A stretch of 57,917 nt of DNA, taken from CAZKNJ01 sp964554185 (GTDB lineage: Bacteria > 4484-113). The DNA is taken from assembly GCA_964554185.1 (NCBI GenBank), contig CAZKNJ010000011.1, positions 1-57,917 of the forward strand, in the 5' to 3' direction. The position numbers were made by a program, and so were the translations under genes. Below the pieces are notes generated by a model, which did no database searches, was not told the DNA's origin, and was given only the letters and a program-made list of their open reading frames with translations. This document shows positions 33,065-41,155 of the stretch, piece by piece. The first letter of the stretch is position 1, and each line of letters starts with the position of its first letter.

Positions 33065-33088
33065 GGGGCCGGGCGTCTGCCCGGGCCC
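33065..33088 (+). other. GC-rich hairpin just before grpE
   Basis: GGGGCCGGGC (33065-33074) pairs with GCCCGGGCCC (33079-33088) over nine base pairs with one bulged G and a GTCT loop. It ends 15 bases before the grpE ATG. No T-run follows, so it is not a terminator. It may slow ribosomes, open with heat or mark an RNA processing site. Confidence 0.55.
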
Positions 33089-33103
33089 AAACCCCACCCC
33101 GCC

Positions 33104-33724
33104 ATGGCAAAAGACAAGAAGAAAAACGATATGCCGCTTGAAGAGGCTGAACCTGAGGAGCAGGTCGAGACCCCTCAGCCGGAGCCTGTCGAGGAACCAG
33201 CTTGCGAAGATGCTCAAGCGGAGCTTGAGCGTGCTCAGCGCGACGCGGCGGAGAATCTTGAGCTGGCCCAACGCTTGCAGGCCGAACTCATCAACTATCG
33301 CAAGCGCGTCGAGCGAGAGCGCGAGGAATCGCGGAAGTATGCAGTTGAGAGCCTGGTGGTAAGGCTCATCCCGGTGCTTGACAGCCTGGAGCAGGCTGCG
33401 CAGATGTACGCAGACACTCCCGACAGCGCCAATCCACTGCTGGACGGGGTGCGGAGAACCAGAGACCTTATGGCGAGAGTGCTGGGCGAGCACGGTGTTG
33501 ACCTCATTACCCAGGCAGGAGTTTTGTTCGATCCCAACCTGCATATGCCCTTGAGAACGCTGGAATCGGATGAGGTGGAGAGTGACACTGTCGATAGCAT
33601 CTACCAGCCGGGAATCAGGATGGGCGACCGGGTCATTAGGCCCGCGACGGTCAGCCTGCTGATACCGAAGGCCTTACCCGCATCTGGTGAGAGTGAGGAT
33701 GAATCCGTGGAGGAGGTTGAGTAG
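33104..33724 (+). CDS. grpE: Nucleotide exchange factor GrpE
   Basis: 206 residues. It releases ADP from DnaK. An acidic/charged N-terminal arm leads into a long helix (about 50-95, L-Q-A-E-L-I-N-Y-R-K-R), then V-R-L-I-P-V-L-D-S-L-E and the beta-rich C-terminal domain with P-G-I-R-M-G-D-R-V-I-R-P-A-T-V. The ATG at 33104 has no good ribosome site and follows a strong hairpin. The 3' end carries the ribosome site for dnaJ. Confidence 0.92.
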   Translation: MAKDKKKNDMPLEEAEPEEQVETPQPEPVEEPACEDAQAELERAQRDAAENLELAQRLQAELINYRKRVEREREESRKYAVESLVVRLIPVLDSLEQAAQMYADTPDSANPLLDGVRRTRDLMARVLGEHGVDLITQAGVLFDPNLHMPLRTLESDEVESDTVDSIYQPGIRMGDRVIRPATVSLLIPKALPASGESEDESVEEVE

Positions 33725-33727
33725 CAG

Positions 33728-34861
33728 TTGCAGGGAAAGGACCTCTACGAAGTGCTCGGGGTCAACCGGGACGCGACTGAAAAGGAAATAAAGGCGGCCT
33801 ACCGCCGGCTGGCTCGTAAACACCACCCTGACGTCAATCCCGGCAGCCCTGACGCCGAGCAAAGGTTCAAGGAACTCCAGGCGGCTTACAGCGTACTGGG
33901 CGATCCGGATAAGCGCAAGCAATACGACCGCCACGGAAATGAGTTCTTCTCGCCCCGCGGCCCGTCCAAAGGGCCCGGGGTTGAGTGGGAGGAATTCGTG
34001 CGCGGCTTTGGCCAGCGCGGCACGAGGGTTAACTTCGGCGGCATTGACTTCGATGTGTTCACTGATGTGTTTGACACCGGCGGCGCCAAACCGCCGCGCG
34101 CGGAGCGGCGCCCGATTCGCGGCCGAGACGTTTACCAGTCGGTGACCGTGGATTTTCTTGAGGCTGCCAGAGGTACCACCGTCACGCTGTCTCTTCAGCG
34201 CGAAGTCCACTGTGATCGTTGTGGTGGCAATGGCGCCGAGCCAGGGTCCGGCATGTCCACCTGCCCCTCTTGCAGCGGCTCTGGCGATGTAACGCGAGGC
34301 GCTTTCGTCTTCTCGCAGAAGGTCGCCTGCCCCCAGTGCAGCGGGAAGGGCCAAGTGGCCGACAAGACCTGCATGCGGTGCCGCGGCAGCGGGCGCATGC
34401 CCAAGCAGGAGAAGATAGAGGTGAGAATCCCTGCCGGCGTGGACACCGGCAGCAAGGTGAGAGTGCCTGGCAAGGGGCTACCAGGGACGAACAGCGGGCC
34501 CTACGGTGATTTGCTGCTGAACATCTCGGTTCGCCCCCACCCTTACTTCCGGCGCGAGGCCTCAAATGTGCACGTTGAGGTGCCGGTAACGGTGACGGAA
34601 GCGGTGCTGGGAGCTGAGATTGAGATACCAACGTTGGACAAACGCGTGAGAATGAAGATCCCTCCGGGCACCGATTCGGGCCAAGAGTTCCGGCTACGTG
34701 GCAAGGGCTTCCCGCATCTCTCGCACCACGGCAGCGGCGACCTGCTGGCGAGAATCGAGATCGTCACCCCTAGCAAGGTCGACGTTAAGGGGCGTGAGCT
34801 CATGCGCGAGTTCGCCAGCGAATACCCGCAGAATCCCCGACTGAAGATGTTCGGGTTCTAA
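33728..34861 (+). CDS. dnaJ: Chaperone DnaJ (Hsp40)
   Basis: 377 residues. J domain (4-70) with the H-H-P-D (HPD) motif, a G/F-like linker, and four zinc-finger repeats CDRCGGNG, CPSCSGSG, CPQCSGKG and CMRCRGSG (about 160-220), followed by the two substrate-binding beta domains with the G-x-G-x-P-x repeats. The start is TTG at 33728, four bases after grpE, with GGAGG inside the grpE end. Confidence 0.96.
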   Translation: MQGKDLYEVLGVNRDATEKEIKAAYRRLARKHHPDVNPGSPDAEQRFKELQAAYSVLGDPDKRKQYDRHGNEFFSPRGPSKGPGVEWEEFVRGFGQRGTRVNFGGIDFDVFTDVFDTGGAKPPRAERRPIRGRDVYQSVTVDFLEAARGTTVTLSLQREVHCDRCGGNGAEPGSGMSTCPSCSGSGDVTRGAFVFSQKVACPQCSGKGQVADKTCMRCRGSGRMPKQEKIEVRIPAGVDTGSKVRVPGKGLPGTNSGPYGDLLLNISVRPHPYFRREASNVHVEVPVTVTEAVLGAEIEIPTLDKRVRMKIPPGTDSGQEFRLRGKGFPHLSHHGSGDLLARIEIVTPSKVDVKGRELMREFASEYPQNPRLKMFGF

Positions 34862-34863
34862 CG

Positions 34864-35298
34864 ATGAACGAGAAGGGGAAAAAGAAGCGTTCGGGCGAGC
34901 CGCTACTGACCATCAGCGCGGTGGCGGAGATGTTTGACCTTCACCAGCAAACTCTGCGCAAATACGAGGAGGAAGGCTTGATGACCCCGCGGCGGACGGC
35001 GGGAGGCACGCGGATGTTCGGCGTGGCTGAGGTCAAGCGCATCCGCACCATTGTGTCGCTATCGCGTGAGCTCGGCGTGAACATGGCGGGCGTGGCTATA
35101 GTGCTGGAGCAGCTTGACCGCATTGAGGAGATGAAGCGGCTGATGGAGCTGGTGCTGTCGCAACTGGATGATCCGCTGCGCCACCGCATAATCGCACTGC
35201 TTCAGGGAGTAGAGGAGGGGCTCGTGCCCACTAAGACGCCGGGCGGCGGGCTCATGCGCCAGCGAGGCGCCGTGAATGATCTGGGTGGTGAAGAGTGA
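34864..35298 (+). CDS. hspR: MerR-family heat-shock repressor HspR
   Basis: 144 residues. The MerR-type winged helix is clear: L-T-I-S-A-V-A-E-M-F, H-Q-Q-T-L-R-K-Y-E-E-E-G-L, P-R-R-T-A-G-G-T-R-M-F. It is followed by a helical dimerisation region and a C-terminal tail with Gly and Arg residues. In Actinobacteria HspR represses dnaK and clpB by binding HAIR sites, with DnaK as co-repressor; placement in the dnaK operon implies the same autoregulatory loop. It starts three bases after dnaJ. Confidence 0.92.
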   Translation: MNEKGKKKRSGEPLLTISAVAEMFDLHQQTLRKYEEEGLMTPRRTAGGTRMFGVAEVKRIRTIVSLSRELGVNMAGVAIVLEQLDRIEEMKRLMELVLSQLDDPLRHRIIALLQGVEEGLVPTKTPGGGLMRQRGAVNDLGGEE

Positions 35299-37733
35299 TT
35301 CCGTTCGAGAAGTTTACCGACCGCGCGAAGGAAGTACTGGAAGCTGCCCAAGAAGTGCTGCTTGACAGCAAACAGGTGCAGCTTGACACCGAGCACGTGC
35401 TCTACGGCCTACTTGCAGTGGAGGATTCGCTGGCAGCGGAAGTTCTGAAACTCGCAGGCGCGGACCCAGACCGCGCGCTTGACAAGGTCAAGCGTGTGAT
35501 GCAGCAGCGCCCACAGGTGGAGACCCACGGCGGCGTGGGGCAGATATACATCACGCCCGAGACCGCGAGGCTGTTTGATGCGGCGTTTGACGAGGCCAAG
35601 CAGATGGGCGACGAGTTCATTGGCTCAGAGCACCTGCTGCTCGCGTTTTTTGAGCTGCGGGAGGGCGCGGGACACCGCCTGCTGGTATCACTGGGCCTGA
35701 CTAAAGAGAAGGTGTACGCCGCACTGAAGGAAATCCGCGGACACCGCAGAGTCGACTCGGCGCAGGCGGAAGAAACCTACCAATCGCTGAAACGATTTAC
35801 CATTGACCTTACGGAGAAGGCGCGGCAGGGGAAGATTGATCCGGTGATCGGCCGCGACCGCGAGACCAACCGCGTGATTGAGATACTTCTGCGCCGCCAG
35901 AAGAACAACCCGGTCCTCATCGGCGACCCCGGCGTGGGCAAGACTGCTGTGGTAGAGGGATTGGCGCTACGCATTGCGGAGAAGCGCGTGCCGGAGCCAC
36001 TGCTGGACAAGCGCGTGCTGCAGCTTGATATGGCGCGGCTAATCGCCGGCAGCAAGTTCCGTGGCGAGTTTGAGGATCGGCTGAAGGCGGTGCTGGACGA
36101 GGTTGAGAAGGGCAAGCGCAATGTGATTCTCTTCATTGACGAGATGCATACGGTGGTTGGTGCAGGCGCAGCAGAAGGCGCGATGGATGCGAGCAATATC
36201 CTCAAACCCGCTCTGGCGCGCGGCGACCTCCAAGCTGTCGGCGCCACCACCATTAATGAGTTTCGCAAGTATGTGGAGAAGGACCCCGCGTTAGAGCGGC
36301 GTTTCCAGCCGGTGATGATTGGCGAGCCCACCGTGGCTGAGACCATAGAGATTCTGCGCGGCATTAGGGAACGCTATGAGAAGCACCACGGGCTCACTAT
36401 CAGCGAAGAAGCGCTTCGGGCCGCGGCAACGCTATCGTCGCGTTACATCGCTGATCGCTTCCTACCCGATAAGGCGATAGACCTGATTGACGAAGGCGCG
36501 GCGAGGTGCCGCTTGCGCGCGCTTTCCGCAACCACGCAATTAAGCGAGCTCAAGAGCAAGCAAGAGGAAATTGAGCGCCAAGAGCGCGATGCTGCTGACG
36601 CTGAGAAATGGGAGGAAGCGGCTAAGTTGAAGCAGGAGCAGTTGGTGTTGCAGCAGCAGGTTGAGAACGAACGCCAGCGGTTACAGGGAACCGCCCACGA
36701 GGCCTACGTCACCGAAGAGGATATCGCTCAGATTGTGAGCGAATGGAGCGGCGTGCCGGTGTCGCGGATGACGCAAACCGAGGCCGAGCGGCTGCTGAAC
36801 ATGGAGCGCGAACTGGCGAAGAGCATCGTAGGTCAGGAGCAAGCGGTGCAGGCCGTCTCCGAAGTCATCAGGCGCGCGAAGAGCGGGCTGTCCGACCCCA
36901 ACCGACCGCTCGGCAGCTTCATCTTCCTGGGACCTACCGGCGTAGGCAAGACGGAACTGGTGAAGGTGCTAGCTGATTACCTGTTTGGCAGCCGCGAGAG
37001 CATCGTGCGCATTGACATGAGCGAATACATGGAGAAGTACAGCGTCTCGCGACTAATCGGTGCCCCACCAGGTTATGTGGGCTATGACGAAGGCGGGCAG
37101 CTTACCGAGCAGGTGCGCCGCCGTCCGTTCTCCATCGTGCTGCTGGACGAGATCGAAAAGGCGCACCCGGATGTGTACAACATCCTGCTGCAAGTGCTGG
37201 ATGATGGACGGCTCACTGACAACAAGGGCGTGACCGTCAACTTCCGCAATACGGTCATCATCATGACCAGCAACCTCGGAGGCGCAGAAATAGCCGCCAT
37301 GTCCGAAGGTAAGAGCTCCGACGAGCTGGAATCGCTGTATCCGCAGATGCACGATGCGGTGTTTGAGCAACTGAAGCAGACCTTACGCCCGGAGTTTCTC
37401 AACCGCATTGACGAGATTGTCGTTTTCCATTCGCTGAACCACGTGCAGGTGAAGCAAGTCGCCCGGCTCATACTCGGCGACCTGGAAAGCAGGCTGAAGG
37501 AGCGCGACATCGCCATTGCTTACAGCGACGCTGCGCTGGACGCACTGGCGGAGAGCGGATTCAGCGCGACATTCGGCGCTCGTCCTCTCCGGAGGGCTGT
37601 GCAACGGTTCATCGCCAATCCGCTCTCGGAGAAGCTGATTGTCGGTGAAATCACGGACGGCAGCAGCGTGAAGGTTGACTACCGCGATGGCGCGTTTTCC
37701 TTTGAGGTTGCGCGGGGAGTGGGTTCTGAGTAG
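35295..37733 (+). CDS. clpC: ATP-dependent Clp unfoldase, ClpC type
   Basis: 812 residues with a double Clp-N repeat (about 1-145) and two AAA modules (Walker A G-D-P-G-V-G-K-T and G-P-T-G-V-G-K-T; Walker B I-L-F-I-D-E-M-H and V-L-L-D-E-I-E-K). The short middle region contains a UVR-like motif (E-K-W-E-E-A-A-K-L-K-Q-E-Q-L), which together with the length fits ClpC and not ClpB. The GTG start overlaps the hspR stop (GTGA). Its normal partner, ClpP, is not in the window. Confidence 0.92.
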   Translation: MIPFEKFTDRAKEVLEAAQEVLLDSKQVQLDTEHVLYGLLAVEDSLAAEVLKLAGADPDRALDKVKRVMQQRPQVETHGGVGQIYITPETARLFDAAFDEAKQMGDEFIGSEHLLLAFFELREGAGHRLLVSLGLTKEKVYAALKEIRGHRRVDSAQAEETYQSLKRFTIDLTEKARQGKIDPVIGRDRETNRVIEILLRRQKNNPVLIGDPGVGKTAVVEGLALRIAEKRVPEPLLDKRVLQLDMARLIAGSKFRGEFEDRLKAVLDEVEKGKRNVILFIDEMHTVVGAGAAEGAMDASNILKPALARGDLQAVGATTINEFRKYVEKDPALERRFQPVMIGEPTVAETIEILRGIRERYEKHHGLTISEEALRAAATLSSRYIADRFLPDKAIDLIDEGAARCRLRALSATTQLSELKSKQEEIERQERDAADAEKWEEAAKLKQEQLVLQQQVENERQRLQGTAHEAYVTEEDIAQIVSEWSGVPVSRMTQTEAERLLNMERELAKSIVGQEQAVQAVSEVIRRAKSGLSDPNRPLGSFIFLGPTGVGKTELVKVLADYLFGSRESIVRIDMSEYMEKYSVSRLIGAPPGYVGYDEGGQLTEQVRRRPFSIVLLDEIEKAHPDVYNILLQVLDDGRLTDNKGVTVNFRNTVIIMTSNLGGAEIAAMSEGKSSDELESLYPQMHDAVFEQLKQTLRPEFLNRIDEIVVFHSLNHVQVKQVARLILGDLESRLKERDIAIAYSDAALDALAESGFSATFGARPLRRAVQRFIANPLSEKLIVGEITDGSSVKVDYRDGAFSFEVARGVGSE

Positions 37734-37766
37734 AATGTCCCGCCCTGAACGGGCAAGGTGTACAAC

Positions 37767-38036
37767 ATGCCACTATACGAATACAGGTGTGCCAAGTGCG
37801 ATTGTGTTTTTGAGGAATTCGCGGGTTTCTCCGCGAACGGCAGCCGCAAGTGCCCCGAGTGCGGGGGCGTCGCCAAGCGGCTGATTTCCGCGCCGCAAGT
37901 GGTGTTTCACGGCAGTGGCTTTTACCGCACCGATAGCGCCAATGCCAGCTCCGCTTCCACCAACGGAAGCTCCTCCAGCACGGGCAGCGAGAGCAAGCCC
38001 GCTCCTAAGCCAGCCAAGCCCAAGACCAGCGAGTAG
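37767..38036 (+). CDS. FmdB-family zinc-ribbon protein
   Basis: 89 residues. The start M-P-L-Y-E-Y-R-C with C-A-K-C and later CPECG is the FmdB regulatory-protein pattern, a single zinc ribbon. After residue ~50 the protein is a low-complexity Ser/Ala/Gly/Pro/Lys tail. The ATG at 37767 is chosen because the family begins MPLYEY; an ATG nine bases upstream is possible. Function unknown. Confidence 0.85.
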   Translation: MPLYEYRCAKCDCVFEEFAGFSANGSRKCPECGGVAKRLISAPQVVFHGSGFYRTDSANASSASTNGSSSSTGSESKPAPKPAKPKTSE

Positions 38037-38056
38037 CACTATAGAGCCATCACAGG

Positions 38057-38062
38057 TACAAT
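38057..38062 (+). promoter_or_regulatory. -10 box of FecR-like gene (near-leaderless)
   Basis: TACAAT with 8 bases to the ATG at 38071. Confidence 0.45.
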
Positions 38063-38070
38063 CTCCCGGG

Positions 38071-38751
38071 ATGAGGCTACTTACCACCACGCTGACACTT
38101 GCCATGTTGGCCATCTTGCTTATTTCGCTTGCTTCGGCGCAGACCACCGAGAAAGTGTCGGTGAAGGTTGTACGCCTTGCCGGTGAGGTGAACGTTCTGC
38201 GCGGAGGGAACGACGAACCGGAGAAGGCTGAATTGGGCTGCCTACTATATGCAGGCGACACGCTCAAGGTCGCTAAGGACGCGAAAGCTCAGTTGTTCTT
38301 CCCCCCCGACACGCTCGTGCTGCTCAAAGAGAACTCTGTGCTCAAGCTAAGTGAGTTGCAGCCTGACGGTCGCAGCGGCGTGGGGCTAACCGCCGGCTCG
38401 CTGGTCGCCAATCTGCAGAAAGCGCTTTCGCCAGGAGCCACTTTTGAGGTGGAGACCCCGAATGCGCTGGCAATAGTGCGCGGTACGGTCTTTGAGGTCG
38501 AGATACAGGGAGAAGAAAAGCCGACTACCAACTTCTATGGATATGAAGGCGAAGTTGAGGTGCACTTCGGCGAGAAAATACTCATGCTCGGGCCGCAGGT
38601 GATGCTGGAGTTGGCGGTTGGCCAGGCTCCTATCATCGGGGAGCATGCGCGCGAACTCAGCGAGATTCTGCGAATGTTTGACGCCGAGTACTGGGAAGAG
38701 CGCGCCAAGGACGAAGTCAAGAACAAGATCAGATCGCGCCTGCCGTTCTAG
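38071..38751 (+). CDS. Exported FecR-domain protein
   Basis: 226 residues. A signal peptide (L-A-M-L-A-I-L-L-I-S-L-A-S-A-Q) is followed by a FecR-type beta domain (about 30-180): V-R-L-A-G-E-V-N-V, Y-A-G-D-T-L-K-V, T-L-V-L-L-K-E-N-S-V-L-K-L and T-P-N-A-L-A-I-V-R-G-T-V-F. FecR normally acts in transmembrane signalling with sigma factors, but here there is no sigma factor or TonB receptor and no N-terminal cytoplasmic part, so it is probably a stand-alone periplasmic domain protein. The long frame upstream (from 37915) overlaps FmdB and is rejected. Confidence 0.8.
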   Translation: MRLLTTTLTLAMLAILLISLASAQTTEKVSVKVVRLAGEVNVLRGGNDEPEKAELGCLLYAGDTLKVAKDAKAQLFFPPDTLVLLKENSVLKLSELQPDGRSGVGLTAGSLVANLQKALSPGATFEVETPNALAIVRGTVFEVEIQGEEKPTTNFYGYEGEVEVHFGEKILMLGPQVMLELAVGQAPIIGEHARELSEILRMFDAEYWEERAKDEVKNKIRSRLPF

Positions 38752-39173
38752 CCGGATTCTTGAAGCTTCACACCCTCGCGCTCTAGTAGCGCGGCAATGC
38801 GCTGGCGCAGTAGCTCCGCCACTCGGGAATAGGTTTCCTCGTCCTCGTCAAACGGATCGGGGATGTCCCATTCCTCCCAACGAAAGCGCAGCTCCGGGCC
38901 CAGCACCCGGCGGACCGGAAAATCGGCGTCTAGGCTGACAACGACATCAACGTCGCCCAGGTCAACCGAATGGAGCGGCTTGGAGGCCAGCCCATCCGCG
39001 TTGATTCCCAGCTTCTGCAGCAAGGAGAGGACTTCTGGCGAGACCGAGCCTAGCGGCGCTACGCCGGCGCTCGACGCTTTGACGGAATCCCCTCCAAGAT
39101 GGCGACAGATAGCTTCTGCCAGCGGTGAGCGGCAGGAGTTGCCGATGCAGTAGAACAAGATGCACAGTGGCAT
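38748..39173 (-). CDS. Low-molecular-weight protein-tyrosine-phosphatase family protein
   Basis: 141 residues. The P-loop C-I-G-N-S-C-R-S-P (CX5R) and the catalytic Asp in D-I-P-D-P-F identify the LMW-PTP/arsenate reductase family. The additional cysteines used by thioredoxin-coupled arsenate reductase (ArsC) are absent after the P-loop, so tyrosine phosphatase is preferred. The ATG at 39173 gives the M-P-L start; a GTG at 39179 is an alternative. The 3' end overlaps the convergent FecR gene by four bases. Confidence 0.85.
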   Translation of the reverse strand: MPLCILFYCIGNSCRSPLAEAICRHLGGDSVKASSAGVAPLGSVSPEVLSLLQKLGINADGLASKPLHSVDLGDVDVVVSLDADFPVRRVLGPELRFRWEEWDIPDPFDEDEETYSRVAELLRQRIAALLEREGVKLQESG

Positions 39174-39272
39174 GTCCACAGGCTACCATTGTTGCATGTG
39201 TCCGCTGCGAACACCAATTACCGCCGCAGTGAGAACCTGTGTAGAGCTGCGATAATATTGGGGGCTATGTGA

Positions 39273-39278
39273 TAGAAT
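39273..39278 (+). promoter_or_regulatory. Extended -10 of thioredoxin gene
   Basis: TGA-TAGAAT. The transcript would start near 39285 and carry a leader of about 108 bases. Confidence 0.55.
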
Positions 39279-39294
39279 CTGTTTCCGGACTCGC

Positions 39295-39363
39295 GAACCC
39301 GGCTGGCTGGCCCAGTCGGCTCAGGAGGAACTAGTCGCGGGGGCAACTCGCTGTACCGGGTTC
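39295..39363 (+). other. Structured RNA leader before thioredoxin
   Basis: GAACCCGG (39295-39302) and CCGGGTTC (39356-39363) form a perfect 8-bp closing stem around 53 bases. Inside are a small hairpin CTGG-N5-CCAG (39303-39315) and GCG/CGC pairings around 39336-39352. No terminator follows; the ribosome site GGAGG lies about 18 bases after. I do not recognise a known riboswitch or the SRP RNA core. Confidence 0.5.
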
Positions 39364-39392
39364 AACCAGCATTTGTTTATTGGAGGTTGTGA

Positions 39393-39707
39393 ATGCACGA
39401 ACTTCTTGAGGCGGAATTTGAGGAGAAAGTGGAAAAGAGCGCGCTACCCGCGGTAGTAGACTTTGGCGCAACGTGGTGCCCACCATGCAAGATGCTAGAT
39501 CCGATCATTGACCGGATATCTAATGAGTACGAGGGGAAACTTGCAGTGTTTCATGTGAACACCGACAACAACCCCGGGCTGGCCCGGCGGTTCAGCATCA
39601 CGGGCGTTCCGACAATGATCTTCTTCAAAGAAGGCGAGCCAGTGAAGACCATTGTGGGCTTCCGCGAATACGACGCGCTGAAGAGTATCGTGGACAGCGT
39701 CGTCTAG
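39393..39707 (+). CDS. Thioredoxin
   Basis: 104 residues, classic size. Active site W-C-P-P-C-K (instead of WCGPC), core V-V-D-F-G-A-T, cis-Pro in G-V-P-T-M-I-F-F, and I-V-G-F at the end. It could reduce several targets; the Pro-Pro variant is found in TlpA-like as well as Trx proteins. GGAGG lies 6 bases before the ATG. A structured leader precedes it. Confidence 0.93.
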   Translation: MHELLEAEFEEKVEKSALPAVVDFGATWCPPCKMLDPIIDRISNEYEGKLAVFHVNTDNNPGLARRFSITGVPTMIFFKEGEPVKTIVGFREYDALKSIVDSVV

Positions 39708-39718
39708 GCAGCCGCAAT

Positions 39719-41155
39719 ATGCCACCAACCGTTTCCAGCCCGGATAGAATCCGTTTCGGGTCTGACGGTTACCGGGGCATCATCGGGGATTCGTTCACCT
39801 GGCGCACGGTAGAGCGGCTGGTTTCCGGTACGATTGAGTTCCTCCGGCGCAGCGGCCACAGCGGCAGCACTATCCCGATTGGCTACGACACCCGCTTCAT
39901 GGCAGACTCCTATGCAAAGGCAGCATGCATCGCGCTGGAAACGGCCGGTTTCAAACCAGTACTGGCGTCGGAGTTCTGTCCATCGCCCTATCTGTCGTAC
40001 AGCGTGAAGAAGCTGGGCGCGCCGCTGGGCGTGATGTTTACTGCCAGCCACAATCCTGCGCGGTATCTTGGCTATAAGCTGAAGGGCCCGGAAGGCGGGA
40101 GCTCTTTGCCAGAGGTCAACCGGGCGGTGGAGGAGTATGCTGCGACGGCCACGGACGAGTGGAATCCCCACCTGGTGTTCGGCCCTGACCTTGAGTATGA
40201 GGTATTTGACCTCAGCGGGGACTACATCAAGACGATGACCGGATACACAGGCAAGAAGCTAGGAGGTCACAGCTTCGACCTCACAATAGACTTCGTCCAC
40301 GGCACCACCGCACTGCTGTACCGCCGCGCGCTGGAAGAGCTCGGCGTCGGCTTCAATCCGCTACACACGCAACGGGACCCGACTTTCTCTCTGCGCAAGC
40401 CCGAACCGCTGCCGGAGCAGCTGGAGGAGCTGTTCGGGTGGACGGAAGCGGGAGGGAAGAGCGCTTTCGGCGCGGCTTTTGACGGAGATGGTGATCGCCT
40501 AGGACTGATAGACGAAGAAAACACCTTCGTCCCGCCGGAGGACATCTTTGCCATCTGCCTGCTCCACCTGATCGAAGATCGCGGGATGTCCGGGCGCATA
40601 GTGAAGACAGTTAGTTTCTCCTCGCTGATTGACCGGATTGCGCGGGAGTTTAGCCTTGAGCTCGTAGAGGTACCAGTGGGTTTCAAGCACTCAACCCTGG
40701 AGCTGTTGAAGCCCGGCACGCTCGCAGCCGGCGAGGAGAGCGGCGGAATCGGCTTCGCTTTCCATCTGCCGGAGCGGGACGCGCTGCTTACGCTGATACT
40801 GGTTCTCTCGGCGATGGCGGAGAGAGGGCTTTCGCTGGTGGAGATGCGCCGGAGCATCGCAGAGAGGTTCGGCCATCCGCACTTCCTGCGCAGCGACATT
40901 CCGCTCGCGAATGGCCGGCAGGTGGAAACCGTGCGCAAGCGATTGGCCGAAGTGGCGGGCGACCCTTCACTGATCGGCTTGAAGCAGGCTGAGCTCTCCA
41001 CTCTTGACGGGATCAAGCTCAGCTACCCCGAGGGTTTCATCCTGTTCCGCTTTTCAGGAACGGAGCCGCTGGTGCGAATCTACTGCGAGCACGCAGTGAT
41101 GGGTGAAGAGAAGGCGCTACTTCAGCGGGCGAAGGAGTATCTCTTCGGCGGCTAG
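39719..41155 (+). CDS. Phosphoglucomutase/phosphomannomutase family protein
   Basis: 478 residues of the alpha-D-phosphohexomutase family. Motifs in order: F-G-S-D-G-Y-R-G, T-A-S-H-N-P (phosphoserine), F-D-G-D-G-D-R (metal loop), G-E-E-S-G-G (sugar loop) and R-F-S-G-T-E-P (phosphate loop). It interconverts hexose 1- and 6-phosphates; glucose versus mannose preference cannot be read. It starts 11 bases after thioredoxin and overlaps convergent surE by four bases. Confidence 0.92.
   Translation: MPPTVSSPDRIRFGSDGYRGIIGDSFTWRTVERLVSGTIEFLRRSGHSGSTIPIGYDTRFMADSYAKAACIALETAGFKPVLASEFCPSPYLSYSVKKLGAPLGVMFTASHNPARYLGYKLKGPEGGSSLPEVNRAVEEYAATATDEWNPHLVFGPDLEYEVFDLSGDYIKTMTGYTGKKLGGHSFDLTIDFVHGTTALLYRRALEELGVGFNPLHTQRDPTFSLRKPEPLPEQLEELFGWTEAGGKSAFGAAFDGDGDRLGLIDEENTFVPPEDIFAICLLHLIEDRGMSGRIVKTVSFSSLIDRIAREFSLELVEVPVGFKHSTLELLKPGTLAAGEESGGIGFAFHLPERDALLTLILVLSAMAERGLSLVEMRRSIAERFGHPHFLRSDIPLANGRQVETVRKRLAEVAGDPSLIGLKQAELSTLDGIKLSYPEGFILFRFSGTEPLVRIYCEHAVMGEEKALLQRAKEYLFGG

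Noticed and set aside
37734..37766. Terminator between clpC and the FmdB gene
   Set aside because: Only a four-base-pair hairpin (GCCC/GGGC) is present, with no T-run.
39295..39363. tRNA or SRP RNA in the thioredoxin leader (GGGTTCAACC resembles a T-loop)
   Set aside because: There is no D-arm or anticodon arm at the right spacing, and the SRP core GGAAGG-AGCAGCC is absent.
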